DNA of 64,000 bases from Pteria penguin (lineage: Eukaryota > Mollusca > Bivalvia > Pterioida > Pteriidae): NCBI GenBank assembly GCA_035048485.1, contig CM068585.1, positions 20,448,001-20,512,000 on the forward strand, in the 5' to 3' direction. Positions 11,110 through 23,546 of this stretch are shown here, one piece after another; the first letter of the stretch is position 1, and every line of letters begins with the position of its first letter. The position numbers and the translations under genes are program-made. The notes below the pieces were generated by a model. It was given only the letters and a program-made list of their open reading frames with translations, was not told the origin of the DNA and made no database searches.

Positions 11110-11245
11110 GATCTATATCACACTCGACAAGTCGACATAACATCTGTCACCTTAACATATAAGGACAAGTCGATATTTTATCTGACAGGCTGACAATAAC
11201 GGGAGTCAGCATAATATTTGATAAGTCATCATTATATATCCTGAT
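11110..11245. repeat. Degenerate ACAAGTCGACATAA-type repeat
   Basis: Several diverged copies of a ~20-bp phrase (GACAAGTCGACATAACATC). The same phrase reappears at 26150-26345, so this is a dispersed degenerate minisatellite. Confidence 0.45.
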
Positions 11246-11282
11246 ATGATAATGATGTCATAGTTATCTATAAACATTAGGA

Positions 11283-12735
11283 TGGCAGAAGTACATGTGT
11301 ATACTAGATATTATCAGAAGTATACTAGATATTATCAGAAGTTTGCAACCATTGATATTATCAGAAGTTTGCTTCCATAGATATTATATGGAGATTGCTA
11401 CCATAGACATTATCAAAAGTATGTTTCCATAGATATTATTAGAAGTATACTACCATAGATATCATTAGAAGTATGCTACCAATAGATATTATCAGAAGTA
11501 TGCTATCATAGATATTATCAGAAGTATGTAACCATAGATATTATCAGAAGTATGCTACCATAGATATTATCAAAAGTTTGCCACCATAAATATTATCAGA
11601 AGTATGTTTCCATAGATATTATCAGAAGTATGCTACCATAGATATTATCAGATGTATGCTACCATAGATATTATCAGAAGATTGCTACCATAGATATCAT
11701 CAGAAGTATGCTACCATAGATATTATCAGATATATGCTACCATAGATATTATCAGAAGTATGCTACCATAGATATTATCAGAAGTATGCTACCATAGATA
11801 TTATCAGAAGTTTGCTACCATAGATATCATCAGAAGATTGCTACCATAGATATTATCAGATATATGCTACCATAGATATTATCAGAAGTATGCTACCATA
11901 GATATTATCAGGAGATTGCTACCATAGATATTTTCAGAAGTATGCTACCATAGATATTATCAGAAGTATGCTACCATAGATATTATCAGAAGTATGCTAC
12001 CATAGATATTATCAGGAGATTGCTACCATAGATATTTTCAGAAGTATGCTACCATAGATATTATCAGAAGTATGCTACCATAGATATTATCAGAAGTATG
12101 CTACCATAGATATTATCAGGAGATTGCTACCATAGATATTTTCAGAAGTATGCTACCATAGATATTATCAGAAGTATGCTACCATAGATATTATCAGAAG
12201 TTTGCTACCATAGATATCATCAGAAGTATGCTACTATAGATATTATCAGAAATATGTAACCATAGATATTATCAGAAGTATGCTACCATAGATATTATCA
12301 GAAGTATGCTTCCATAGATATTATCAGAAGTATGCTACCATAGATATTATCAGAAGTGTGCTACCATTATCAGAAGTGTACTACCATAAATATTATCAGA
12401 AGTATGTAACCATAGATATTATCAGAAGTATGCTACCATAGATATTATCAGATGTTTTCTTCCATAGATATCAGAAGTATGCTACCATAGATATTATCAG
12501 AAGTATGCTACCATTATCAGAAGTGTGCTACCATAGATATTATCAGAAGTATGTAACCATAGATATTATCAGAAGTGTGCTACTATAGATATTATCAGAA
12601 ATATGTAACCATAGATATTATCAGAAGTATGCTACCATAGATATTATCAGAAGTATGTAACCATAGATATTATCAGAAGTATACTACCATAGATATTATC
12701 AGAAGTATGCTACCATAGATATTATAAGATGTTTG
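11283..12735. repeat. 26-bp minisatellite, about 55 copies
   Basis: Unit CCATAGATATTATCAGAAGT + ATGCTA, with point variants and occasional deletions. A higher-order block is visible: GGAGATTGCTACC followed by the TTTTCAG variant recurs at 11911, 12015 and 12119, exactly 104 bp (4 units) apart. The left edge is more diverged than the centre, which suggests homogenisation from the middle. No coding potential. Confidence 0.92.
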
Positions 12736-12739
12736 TGAG

Positions 12740-13090
12740 AATGGCATATATCTTTAGGAAACAAACAGAGTGTGTAATAACAATCTTTTTGTAGAACAAG
12801 ACATCAAATGAATATGCCAGAGTAAATGTCTCTAGAGAACTACAAGAAAGATTTAACTTTGATGAGGTGAGGGACTACAAGATCCCCGTCATAAGAACGT
12901 AATATATTATGCAGTATGTTGCTACCAGATCTCTGGTTGCTATATAACTAATAGGCCATTACAACTCGTCGCCATGACAACGCTGCATCAAAACATTAAT
13001 AATTAACATTCACACAATGTGTCAATAGTATCATCCACAATGTTGGTTACATATGATGCAAATTTTTCATTTTTTTTTTCAATCGTTCAG
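12740..13090. other. No gene seen
   Basis: Noncoding flank between the 26-bp array and the candidate exon at 13091. It ends in a T-rich tract that would serve as a polypyrimidine tract. Confidence 0.4.
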
Positions 13091-13198
13091 AAAAGTAGGT
13101 TAACCAATATGAAAGCAGTAACGCGTTGGCGGGCTACCCATTCAGTCACTGCCCGCACTCGACGTTGGCTGCTTAAATTTGCAACAAAGCTGGGCGAG
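13091..13198 (+). CDS. Candidate plus-strand exon, 36 codons
   Basis: A strong T-rich tract ending TCGTTCAG precedes it, and a good donor GGGCGAG|GTAAAT ends it; 108 bp, phase 0 both sides. It encodes MKAVTRWRATHSV, then TRRWLLKFATKLGE, and is notably CpG-rich for this window. No partner exon or family is recognised. A GCGGGC/GCCCGC inverted pair inside could be an alternative reason for the composition. Confidence 0.3.
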
Positions 13199-15344
13199 GT
13201 AAATCACACTGCCAGAAAAGCTAGCTTCCTGGCGATGGTAATAACCTCGCTTATATGTTTCAGTCACAAAACTATACATGTCCGGGAGGTATGTTAATTT
13301 GGACCAATCAGAAGAAATGATGTTATCTGTAAAAGTTGCTTTGGTCAACTGGGCCTCACTTTAAGAACATTGTGGTACAAAATAATATTTTGGTGATTTT
13401 TTCGGGGGTGGGTAGGGATTTGTTTTGTTTTGTGTGTTTGTGTTTTTCATTTGATACGACTGTCAACGATTTATTTGAGTGCCAGTTTCAGTTCAGTGTA
13501 TTTTATTCCGTATGTCGAAATATATATGGGATACAATTACAGTTACAAATGTATACAGTTGAATTTCTTGAGTTTTCACAAGTAGTGCAAATATACATGT
13601 AATTAATTAACAGAAGAAATAGGCATATAACAGTGGTATAACTTAACAATCTAATGAATAAAATTCAAGGTCCATTTCATTCGTTAGGAATGTTATTAGC
13701 CTCTACCAAGAATTTTCCTAACCCCCTTCACTCCTTAATATTTTCCTAACCCCCTTCACTCCTTAATATTTTCAATACCAAGTAATTGAATTAACTTAAA
13801 AACGTCTCCACCATTGCTCGTAACTCTGACTCATTCTTATATAAATGATTATAGCTATCATGCTTTATTTAAAACAAAATCATTAATGTTTAGTCTCTTT
13901 CGCTTCTTTTTTTTTTTTTTTTTTTTTTTTGCTCTTTTCATAATGTATCACATATATGAAACTCTGTTTAGCGTAAGACATAATATATAATATAACAGTA
14001 ATAGTGGTTTCACTTAGCTTTTTCTTAAATCCTGTTCATTTATTGCTTTGTAATTGTATTGTCTGATTCTAGAATAAATACTGTTTAAACCAACATATAC
14101 ACTCAAACATTTTGACATAATTTATAGATCTATGGTCTTTTTTTTTTAATTTAAATCTCAATTAAAGTAAAAAGATCAGATAAGAGAACTAAATTTTTCT
14201 TCATTTGCAATATATTCATTTATTTACTTTTTAACTTCATTTATTTATTTATTTTATATTGTATATAGTTTTATGATATATGACGCGACAAACCTTACAA
14301 CAATAAGTTATAGTACAATATATGACACCGCTGATATATTGCAGGTATACACTAGAAAATAGACGGAGATCATACGCTCCCCAACTGTGTTTAAAGGTAC
14401 TTGACTGTGAATTCCGAAGTACTTGATATTCTCTTTGGTCACGTGGGGAGATCAATGTTACCTTTCTACCGATGACAAATAATGTCCTTCAAACTGATTT
14501 ATATTACATGATAACATGCTTATTGAATAGACATATACACTGTTGCCGTACTGTTTACACATACCCTTGGACATAAACTCTTCGAATACACGGTCGTTAT
14601 GTTCCGACATACTAATTAATGTAAATTCGTTTCAAGTAGCAGGATACCATCGTGTTATTATTTAACTGCAGAATTAGGGTTCTGTTATGATTATGCCGTT
14701 GAAGCATTTTGCTATATTTCCACAAATTTACTTGTGTGTTATAGTCAAAGTACAGCCCTTCTATAGATATATGCACTGTCTAGAGAATTGAATGAATGAA
14801 TGAATGAAGGAAGGAAGGAAGGAAGGAAGGAAAGAAGAAAGGAATGAAGGAAGGAATAGTACTGATAACTCTCTTTACTTTCAAGGAATTGTAAAATGGA
14901 ATGAACTTTGTATCCTGTCTAAACCTCATCTTAAATGTAAAATACGGAGTTAACAAGAGACACTTATGTTGGATATTCCTGGAAAACGGAGGTGAATGCG
15001 GGTGCCCGGGAGAAGAAAGCATGATTGGCTAGCTGCATCCGCCATCAATCCCCAAAACATACAGGAATAACTTGTAGACCAGGAATAAGTGGTAGAATCT
15101 GTGATTTCCACTTTATCACGTCAACCAAAATCACGCTTTCGATATTATTTAAAAATTCTCTGCTATATGAAAGTTAAAACATCCATTGCTTAGGTGACGT
15201 GTACACTACAGAATACATTGTAGTAATGATAGTCAATAATCTCGCGCTCATACAACCATTTTGTACGTAACATTCATTCATTCATTCATTCATTCATTTG
15301 CTCATTACTATGTAAAGGATGCATGATATACTTATGCGACCTAC
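13199..15344. other. No gene seen; simple repeats
   Basis: Contains a two-copy ~30-bp repeat (TTTTCCTAACCCCCTTCACT at 13720-13775), a T-run of about 29 at 13908-13930, a (GAAG)n/(GAAT)n tract at 14790-14850 and an (ATTC)n tract at 15274-15297. No coding signal apart from the 15345 exon donor. Confidence 0.5.
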
Positions 15345-15969
15345 CAAAATCCTGTTTTTCCAAGGTGGTGGGATGACATTATTTTCCGAGCGTACACGTC
15401 TCAATATTTTTCCTATGGTCCGATCTTTTCCTGGAGGTCTGTATAACTTTCGCAGTGACGTCAAACTTGACAAATTCTGTGTAGAGTGAGTTTTGGATAA
15501 CCTTGGTTTATTCAGAGATAGGTTGTAAGTTAATTCCGCAGCGAAGGAATCGTTTGATCCACGTGTTTTCAATCTTGCATTAAGTTTTCGTAAGTTTGAT
15601 GACTCCATGATATCATTTTGACTTTGTCGTCTATTCCTGCTGGAGTCTATGGTCAGAGTACTAAAACGTTTGGTATAGTCCGAATCGGAACTACGTCGCG
15701 ACGTGGGTGTTTGATACAATGTGACGTCACTAAACTTTCTTCCTATGAAATCCGATTCCGAATGTATTCTTCTAGTACGTTTGACATTTCTGTTTTCCGG
15801 AATATCAAATAATTTTGATGCTCTCTCACTTTTATCCACCAACGATATCTTTGACCAAGCTGGACATTGGTCAACTACGATGACGGAATCACTATACTTA
15901 CGTAACTGTACTGTTGCATTCATTTTCTCGGCGACGTTATCCTGTGCGAAGTGTTTGCACACTAGGACA
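15345..15969 (-). CDS. Large candidate exon, Ser/Arg-rich, 208 codons
   Basis: Open for 208 codons in an AT-rich region. It runs from acceptor ACTGTCAACAG|TGTCC (phase 2) to donor GATTTTG|GTAGGT (phase 0). It begins VLVCKHFAQDNVAEKMNATV, then becomes a Ser/Arg/Thr-rich disordered segment with repeated basic-Ser patterns (KRTRRIHSES, TSRRSSDSDY, SRNRRQSQND). No catalytic domain is seen. The first ~15 residues loosely recall the helix in the FRR exon of the CNBD2-like gene, so this could be an upstream exon or belong to a paralogue. The phase-0 donor is compatible with the 8825-8977 candidate exon. Confidence 0.6.
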
Positions 15970-16906
15970 CTGTTGACAGTATGAGATTATCCGAAAGCGA
16001 TTTATATTATTCTAAACTGCTATTTAATTTTTCTGCTTTCCATATTGAATAAATAGATAAGAGCACTTCTTATCGACATTGTCCGATCAATAAGAGGATG
16101 TGTATGGCTATATTTTGTTTGATTTGCCGACGTTGCATTAATTACCGATTGTTTTGTTTCACTGAATGCAACGTAGCAGAGGTGTCATCCGGCAGAGAAC
16201 AGTGAGATAAAACCTTCGGAAACCGAGCTCCGTCTTCCTGCCTTCATGATACTGTTCATACTAATCGCTCTAAGTGAAATCACCGTCAACAATTCGGCAT
16301 ATAGAATCTTCTTTGGTCTGTTTTATATGACTACTGGATAAGATTGTATGACAAGTGGTTAGAGCTTTGATACCCCCGGTATTACTATATACGTTGTAAG
16401 GGTATCTTCAATAACGACAATTTGATTCCTGAATTAAGTCTGCCTGAACTATACACCATATTTCATTTAAAGGGCAATAACATGATGTTTACGTCCATGA
16501 TCCCAATGGATCTCGCTGTGAAAGTTGATTTTCGTCCCATGTTGCCTTAGGAGGAGAAAGGTGGTTAAATATTGATATTTCCATCAAACGTTTATCAGTA
16601 GAGATATTAATTTAACTGAAAGCCTTCAGGTATCTCTAAGCGTTGTGCAAACGGCCATCATACTGGCATGACATGCTGAGATATTGACTTCGAGATACAA
16701 GGCGTCCATAAAATAACTACGAGTAGGAAACTGCATATCAGCAAAACAAGGAAATATTATCAAAATATTAAGTAAATCGTCATAGCTAGGACTGCAGTTC
16801 CATTCTTCTTATTTCATATTCCAAAACACTATGTTTGTTTACAGTAGCATAATGAAATGCAATTTATTTATTCGTATGTTGGAATGTGTTTACTCTATAT
16901 TTTTTT
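15970..16906. other. No confident gene
   Basis: Noncoding. On the minus strand near 16200-16250 a short ATG frame (MKAGRRSSVSE) occurs in a GC-richer patch but lacks a consensus donor. Nothing else is recognised. Confidence 0.35.
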
Positions 16907-19436
16907 AGCTCACCTGAGCCAAAGGCTCAAGTGAGCTATTGTGATCAATCACCGTCCGTCGTCCGTCCGTCGTCCGTCGTCCGTCGTTAACTTTTCACAT
17001 TTTCGACTTCTTCTCCAGAACCACTGAACAGAATTTGATGAAACTTGATAAGCATGTAGTACTCATGGTCCCCTACAAGTGTTGTTGTTTTTCGTCCGGA
17101 TTCATCAACAGGTGGCGCCACCACAGGCAAAAGTAGGTCAAAGAGGGTACCCTCCTTTGACAAACTTCTTCTTCAGACCGGGGGCATACAGAGACAAACC
17201 GAATGCATAGGAATGATCTAGAGGGATGTGTGAAGAAGTGTTGTTATTTTTGGTTCCGTTCCGAAATCAAATTTTTGACGTTTTTTTGACGTTTTTTTGT
17301 ACTTGGTAGTTTTAATGCAGAAAAGAGGTATTTTTTTCTTTTAGTAAACATTGATGCATTAATTTGGTTTAATTTGATCATTTTGATGGTAAGAAATACT
17401 ACTGCGAAGAAAATTTTTCAATATTTTATGTTTTGGATTTTTTATGAATTTTTTAAGACTTTCAAGAAAAAGGGGGGTGGGATAATTGGTGTAAACATTT
17501 CACAGTTTGAACTTTTTCTTCGGAACCACTTGCTGGAATTCAATGAAACTTGGCATGCATCAAATACTCAAGGTCCCCGACAAATGTGGTCATTTTTGTC
17601 AGGATCCATGAACAGGTGGCACCACCACAGACAAAAGTAGGTCACAGAGGGTACCCTCCTTTGACAAACTTCTTATTGAGATCGGGTGCATACAGCGACA
17701 AACCGACTGCATAGGAATGATCTAGAGGCATATGGGAAGAAGTGTTGATATTTTTGGTTCCATTCCGAAATCAAATTTTTGACGTTTTTTCATTTTTATT
17801 TTGGACTTTGTTATTTTAATGCATTAAAGAGTTATTATTTTCTTTTAGTAAACATTGATGCATTCATTTGGTTTCATTTAATCATTTCTATGGTAAGGAA
17901 TGCTGGTGCGAAGGAATTTTTTCAATATTTCGATTTTTGAATTTTTTATGAATTTTTTAAGACTTCCAAGAAAAGGGGGGGGGGGACAATTTTTCATATC
18001 TTCAACTTGATCTACAGAACAACTTGAAGGATTGTGATAAAACTGGGTAGGATGCAAGTACTCATAGTCCTTTTCAAAGGTTTTGTTTTTTGTGCGGATC
18101 ATCCAAATTGGTTAACAGATAATGCCACCATGTCTAAAAGTAGGTCTCATAATGGTACATATACCACTTGGTAATTGAAATATGGAGAGTAGCGGTTCAA
18201 ATCCAGCTGTGGTCAAAAAAAATTTTTTTTTTTTTTTACACATCTAAATAAGTTTTTAGATGTTTCTCAACACTCAACATATGAAATTAGGAATTTTACG
18301 TTTAAGACTTCCAAAAAAAAAAAAGGGGGGGGGGGGGTGTTTTGGCCATTTTTCACATTTTCAACTTTTTCTACAAAACTGTTTGAGGGATTTTAATAAA
18401 TCTTGGTAGAAATAAGTCACTTATGATCCTCTTCAAATTCTGTTGTTTTCGTCCAGACCTCTTTACAGGTGGCGCCACCATAGTCAAGAGTAGGTCACAA
18501 AAGAGTTCCCTCATTTAATAATATTCTTTTTCATACGGGCTGTATACAGAGACAAACAGAATGCATAGAAATGATCTAGAGGGATGAGTGAAGATGTATT
18601 GTCATTTTGGTTCCCTTCCAAAATCAAATTTTAGAATATTTTTCGACATTTCTTTGGACTTGGTGATTCAATGCAGAAAAAAGTGTCATATTTCCTAGTT
18701 AATTGATAATGATGATTTCTTATGGACTATTGTGATCATAATTATGGTAAGGATTGTTACTTTGAAAGAATTTTGTCAATATCTCAATTTTTGGATTTTC
18801 TATGAATTTTTTAAGACTTCCAAATGAGGGTGTATAGGAACAATTCAATCACATTTTTCACTTCTGCTGTTATACCACATGAAAGATTTTAATGAAACAT
18901 GGAATACATGAGGTACTAAAATTGGTTAACAGATAATGCCACCATGTCTAAAAAGCAGTTCTCACATATACCACTTGGTAATTGAAATATGGAGAGTAGC
19001 GGTTCAAATCCAGCTTTGGTCAAAATTTTTTTTTCATTTCTTTACACATCTAAATAAGTTTTTAGATGTTTCTCAACACTCAACATATGAAATTAGGCAA
19101 TTTTAAGTTAGATCTGGACAATATTTGAAACAATTGTTGTTCATGACCCAGACTTGAAATCAGTCAACAAAAGGCCCCACCTAAAGAAAATGACTAACTT
19201 GTTGCCCTGAATGACTTCTTGCAGAGACAAAGGAAATGCTTAATATCAAAATCACCTGAATGGATGTGCAAAAAAGTGTTGTTTTTTATTCTAGCCTGAA
19301 ATAAAATTTGACATATTTTCAACATCTGTGTTGACTTAGTCACATTAATGCAAAAATAAATGAATTCTCCTTCATGCATGACTGATAATCTAGGTACTCA
19401 GGTGAGCGATATAGGCCCACTTGGGCCTCTTGTTTT
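16907..19436 (+). mobile_element. Large hairpin-ended noncoding element, copy 1 (2.5 kb)
   Basis: Starts AGCTCACCTGAGCC AAA GGCTCAAGTGAGC, a perfect-looking hairpin. Then come a (CGTCCGTCGT)n tract and about five diverged modules of roughly 400-500 bp. Modules share motifs like TTCACATTTTCAACTT, CAGGTGGCGCCACCA, AGTAGGTCA, GAATGATCTAGAGG and a purine/G-run. It ends CTCAGGTGAGC ... AGGCCCACTTGGGCCTCTTG. GCTCACCTGAG at the start and CTCAGGTGAGC near the end are subterminal inverted repeats. T-rich sequence flanks both ends. No protein is encoded. I remember the termini as very common in molluscs, but the class is unassigned; hairpin ends and T-rich target suggest a non-autonomous Helitron/Helentron-type element. 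Confidence 0.8.
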
Positions 19437-20110
19437 AAATATATGTAGAAACTCCAGTCAAATTTGACCATTGCTTGTAAAATGTAAAAAGCAACTGCAG
19501 AACAATATTAGAATTAAAACACACACATACACACACACAAAGATAAGAAACAAACACATCTACCTTGGTGTAAATGCATATAAATTAGTTATCGAGATGT
19601 TTTCTTTATTGCTATTCGTATCAAATGAGATAAATTTGAGCAGTTAGATGACAGATAAAACTTCTTGATAAATAAAGTCTTAACATCTAGTATTGAGGAA
19701 AAAATATTATATAAATGGAGTCCGTCCTCTACCTAGCATTGCACATTGTATCAATTCATTAGTCAATGCTGTCTATTAGGGTTGTCATGTTTTGCTATCG
19801 TTCCACAACAAGACTAGAAGTTGCTTAATTAATGCGGATATAAATTCCATACAGACATGATTAATCAGTTGCATGAACACATTTACAAGATTTTTGGCAA
19901 CATTCAAGACAAATACCTAAATTTAGATCTAATACTGTCAATATTGATATTGTGGTTGTCATGTTAATCTGTTGCCGTTCGGCAATAATATGGCTAAAAC
20001 TATTACAAGCGATTTGTATATCGCACATCATAAATATTGTTACATAAGTGATTTTTTTAAGTGTTGAGAGACTTGGAAATCTTATGGTAGAGCTTGCCAA
20101 TTCCTATGTA
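19437..20110. other. No gene seen
   Basis: AT-rich, with a short (AC)n tract at 19520-19540. A 79-codon minus-strand open frame (19861-20100) has no splice or family support. Confidence 0.4.
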
Positions 20111-20114
20111 AAAG

Positions 20115-20612
20115 ACTAACTGGCTTGTATTCCCGTTAACTTTATTGCAAATTAAGGGTTTCCTCCCATTCTATTATTGTAGAAACAGACCGATACAAAA
20201 GTACCTCTAGAAAGACGAGTATGTCCATTGTATAAAGTAGATATAGAAGACGAATTCCACTTCGTTTTGAAATGTCATTTTCTATATTGATTTAAGAAAA
20301 ACATATATAAAAAGATATTACTCTGTAAGACCCTCTGTCTATAAATTAATACAATTACTTTCTACTCAGAATGTAAAAGAGCTTTGTGCGCTTGGTCAAT
20401 ATATCACGTATGCTTTTGATATACGAAAACAAGTTGTATAGGATTATTTATGTATGTATGATTAAGACGTTGTACAGAATTATTTATGTACATCTCTGTT
20501 TCATAAATAGACTGTCTTTTTTCTGATCATGTACTATAAATTTTAAGTTGTATTATTACATGTATCGTAATGCCTGCAAACTGTATTGTGTTTGACCAAT
20601 AAACTAAACTAA
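20115..20612 (+). mobile_element. 5'-truncated LINE 3' end, same family as 6900-7712
   Basis: Closely matches the 7.2-7.7 kb fragment. It has GTTTCCTCCCATTCTATTAT, the relics of the TGRY and CPLC ... FHFVLKC zinc-knuckle coding region (frameshifted), the phrase AGACCCTCTGTCTATAAATT and a 3' end GACCAATAAACTAAACTAAA. Too broken to encode protein. Confidence 0.8.
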
Positions 20613-21124
20613 ACTTTAATTATGTTCTAGTACCATTAATACCACAGATATTGTTTCAACTAAACGAATATTTTTCTTAGAGTTATGTAATGATTTAATG
20701 ATACTACCTTTTTTGTGTTCCCTGATCGAGGTAAATTAACTGTTCCTTTGCAAGCATATAAATAAGAATGTGGGAGAATGGATCCATATTGTCTTTGGTA
20801 CATGTTCTTTTATCGGTTGAGCAGGCTAAAAAGTAGCTTAGATTCGTTATGGTGAACTCTTTTCATGTACAAATCTAATGTTATTTTCCCTGTTGAATGA
20901 TTACTTTTATCTTCAGTTTTTATTTCAAATTGGTTTTATCTTGTCTTACTGCCAGTCTATGTTTATTTTATTTCCAAAGTTGTACCTTTTCTACTGTATT
21001 TTTTTTTCAGGAGACAAATTTATTTTCCTTAATCCATTGGTAGAATAAATCGTTTAGTGTTTTCAGTATATCCTCTCTTCATTCCTGAATAACTTATCTA
21101 TTTTTCATGTGGAATAATTTACAA
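20613..21124. other. No gene seen
   Basis: AT-rich noncoding sequence leading into the 29-bp array. Confidence 0.4.
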
Positions 21125-22080
21125 ATAATTCCAATAAAGCAATCCATACTTATTTCCAGTATATAATTTTCCTCTTACATCCAGTAGATAATGTATTTTT
21201 GTCTTACGTCCACTGTATAATTCACCTTCGTCCTACTTCCAGTATATAATTCATCTTCGTCTTACTTCCAGTGTATAATTTATCTTAGTCTTATTTCAAG
21301 AATATAATGTGTCTTCGTCTTACATCCAGTATTATACCATGTATCTTCGCCTTACTTTCATTGTATATTGCATCTTTGTCTTACTCCTAGTATGTAATTT
21401 ATCTTCGTCTCACTCCCAATATATTCTTTATCTTCATCTTACATCCAGTATATTTTGTATTTTCTTTTATAATATATATCTTCGTCTTAATTCCTCTATA
21501 TATTTCATCTTCTCATCTTCGTCTTATTTCTTGTATATAATGTATCTTCGCCTTACTTTCAGTATATAATGAATCTTCGTCTTACTTTTAATATATAATG
21601 TATCTTCGTCTTACTTTCAGTATATAATGCATCTTCGTCTTACTTCCTATCTTCTTCGTCTTCCTTTCAGTATATAATGTATCTTCGTCTTATTTTTAGC
21701 ATAAAATGTATTTTCGTCTTAGTTCCAGTATATAATGTGTCTTCGTCTTACTTCCAGTACATAATGTATTGTCGTCTTTTTTCCAGTATATAATTATCTT
21801 CATCTCTCTTCCAGCACATAATATATTTTCGTCTTTATTCCAGTACATAATGTTTCTTCGTCTTACTTCCAGTATGTAATGTATCTTCTCTTACTTTCAG
21901 TATATAATGTATCTTCGTCTTATTTCCAGTACATAATTTATCTTCGGCTTCCAGTATCTGATTAATTTTTGTCCCTGTTTTTTTTTTCCAGTACATGATT
22001 TTTGTCATTGTTTTATTTCCAGTATATGTTTTTTATCATTGTTTTATTTCCAGTACATGGTTTCACGTCCTCTGAATCGG
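21125..22080. repeat. Degenerate ~29-bp minisatellite
   Basis: About 30 copies of a unit like CAGTATATAATGTATCTTCG + TCTTACTTC. Divergence is greatest at both edges, with CATCC, TTTCC and CATTG variants, and least at 21540-21940. The 86-codon open frame at 21309-21569 is a by-product. Confidence 0.88.
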
Positions 22081-23489
22081 TATCATGCTTTATTTTCGGT
22101 AAAGTTTATCTTGTCGTATGTCCAGTAGAACTGTATTTTTTTCCATCAAAGCATGATACATGATCTTAGTTGCAGACAATTAGTTTGTTTCCACGTGACA
22201 CTAGTTGCTACAATAATAACAGCTCACGGGTTCACCACGATAAGTGCATTTTTTATCAATCATCTTGTCAATAACACCCATCCTATCAAAAATCAAAGAA
22301 GTGCTATTTGTGGAATGAATTTAACTGCTACAAATGACATTGCTGTTAATTTGTAGATTGCGTAGACCCATAGATATTGATTGCAAGACACTTTATCATA
22401 TCATTTCTGGGGTTTTTGTAAAACCAACACTGGAAATTAACAACAGCAGCAGACCGTCGCAAGTTTTAATTGAAAAGTCATAGAATTTCACATTAACTGC
22501 AAGCCTACAGAATAAAAAAAGTAACTTCTAGCTCTATTGTTGTACAACTGTGTCAGTTAATTATTAAGTAGATTTCCATTTTAGCAGGTAAAATATTTAA
22601 GAGTAGTGCTCTATCTCTAGATCATGAAAATTTTTAGGGTGATGGTTTTATTCGTTTAAATGTGTTCCAGTTTAATGATCCTTGTGTCGATAATTTAATA
22701 TATCATGGGATGTGAATCGACTGAAAAATACCCATCTAGTTTTCCAAAGCGAGAAAAGTGTAATTTATATATAGAATGTCAGGGCATAGAGGCTAGAAGC
22801 AACATTGTGTTAGGAGTTAGGGTTAGATGTTAAATCTACGAAACAAAGTTAATTCTGGATGATAAATGGTAAAATGTGAAGGAGATGTGAAATCTGGTCT
22901 TCTCGGTTATGTGATTGTAAGGAAGTTTAAACATTTTGTCAGACCATTCATGTGAGTGACTCGACCAAACGTATTTCTGTAAATGTAGAGGGTATCAGTT
23001 TCTCGAGGTATGATGAAATAAGAGGACATTTAATGTACAGAGTCATCTATAACTTTGGAATATAGATTTCTGAATTCGTCTATCGGTTTACAAGTGTGGC
23101 ACAAAAACAATCCATACTTATATATTTATTGTTTGAAAACACTGAATTACGCTCATACACTTTGGCTTTCTCTAGTAAAGAAGGACATCACTATAACGTG
23201 TTATACATGCTGAATATTCATATGTTTCTTTTTTAATTATTGTATTTTCGCCACATGCTCTTTACACTTATCTCAGTCATTTAAAAGAAAGATAAAACTG
23301 TATGTCAGTATTTAGCTGTAGGTAGAATTTAGAAAATTTGATTTAAAATGCAATGAATCATTTTCTGCAGTTCTGATTTATTTCAAATATAATGCAGGAA
23401 TGCATTTTTTTCAATGCATAGAAATCGGTTCTATGTATGAGAGGAGGTAGAATAGGGAAGACACACACAGAGACATCTTCGCTAGAGAA

Positions 23490-23546
<57 letters not shown>

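Noticed and set aside
17374..17640. Open frames inside the large hairpin-ended elements
   Set aside because: Differ in frame and length between the two copies and show no protein family; the element is noncoding.
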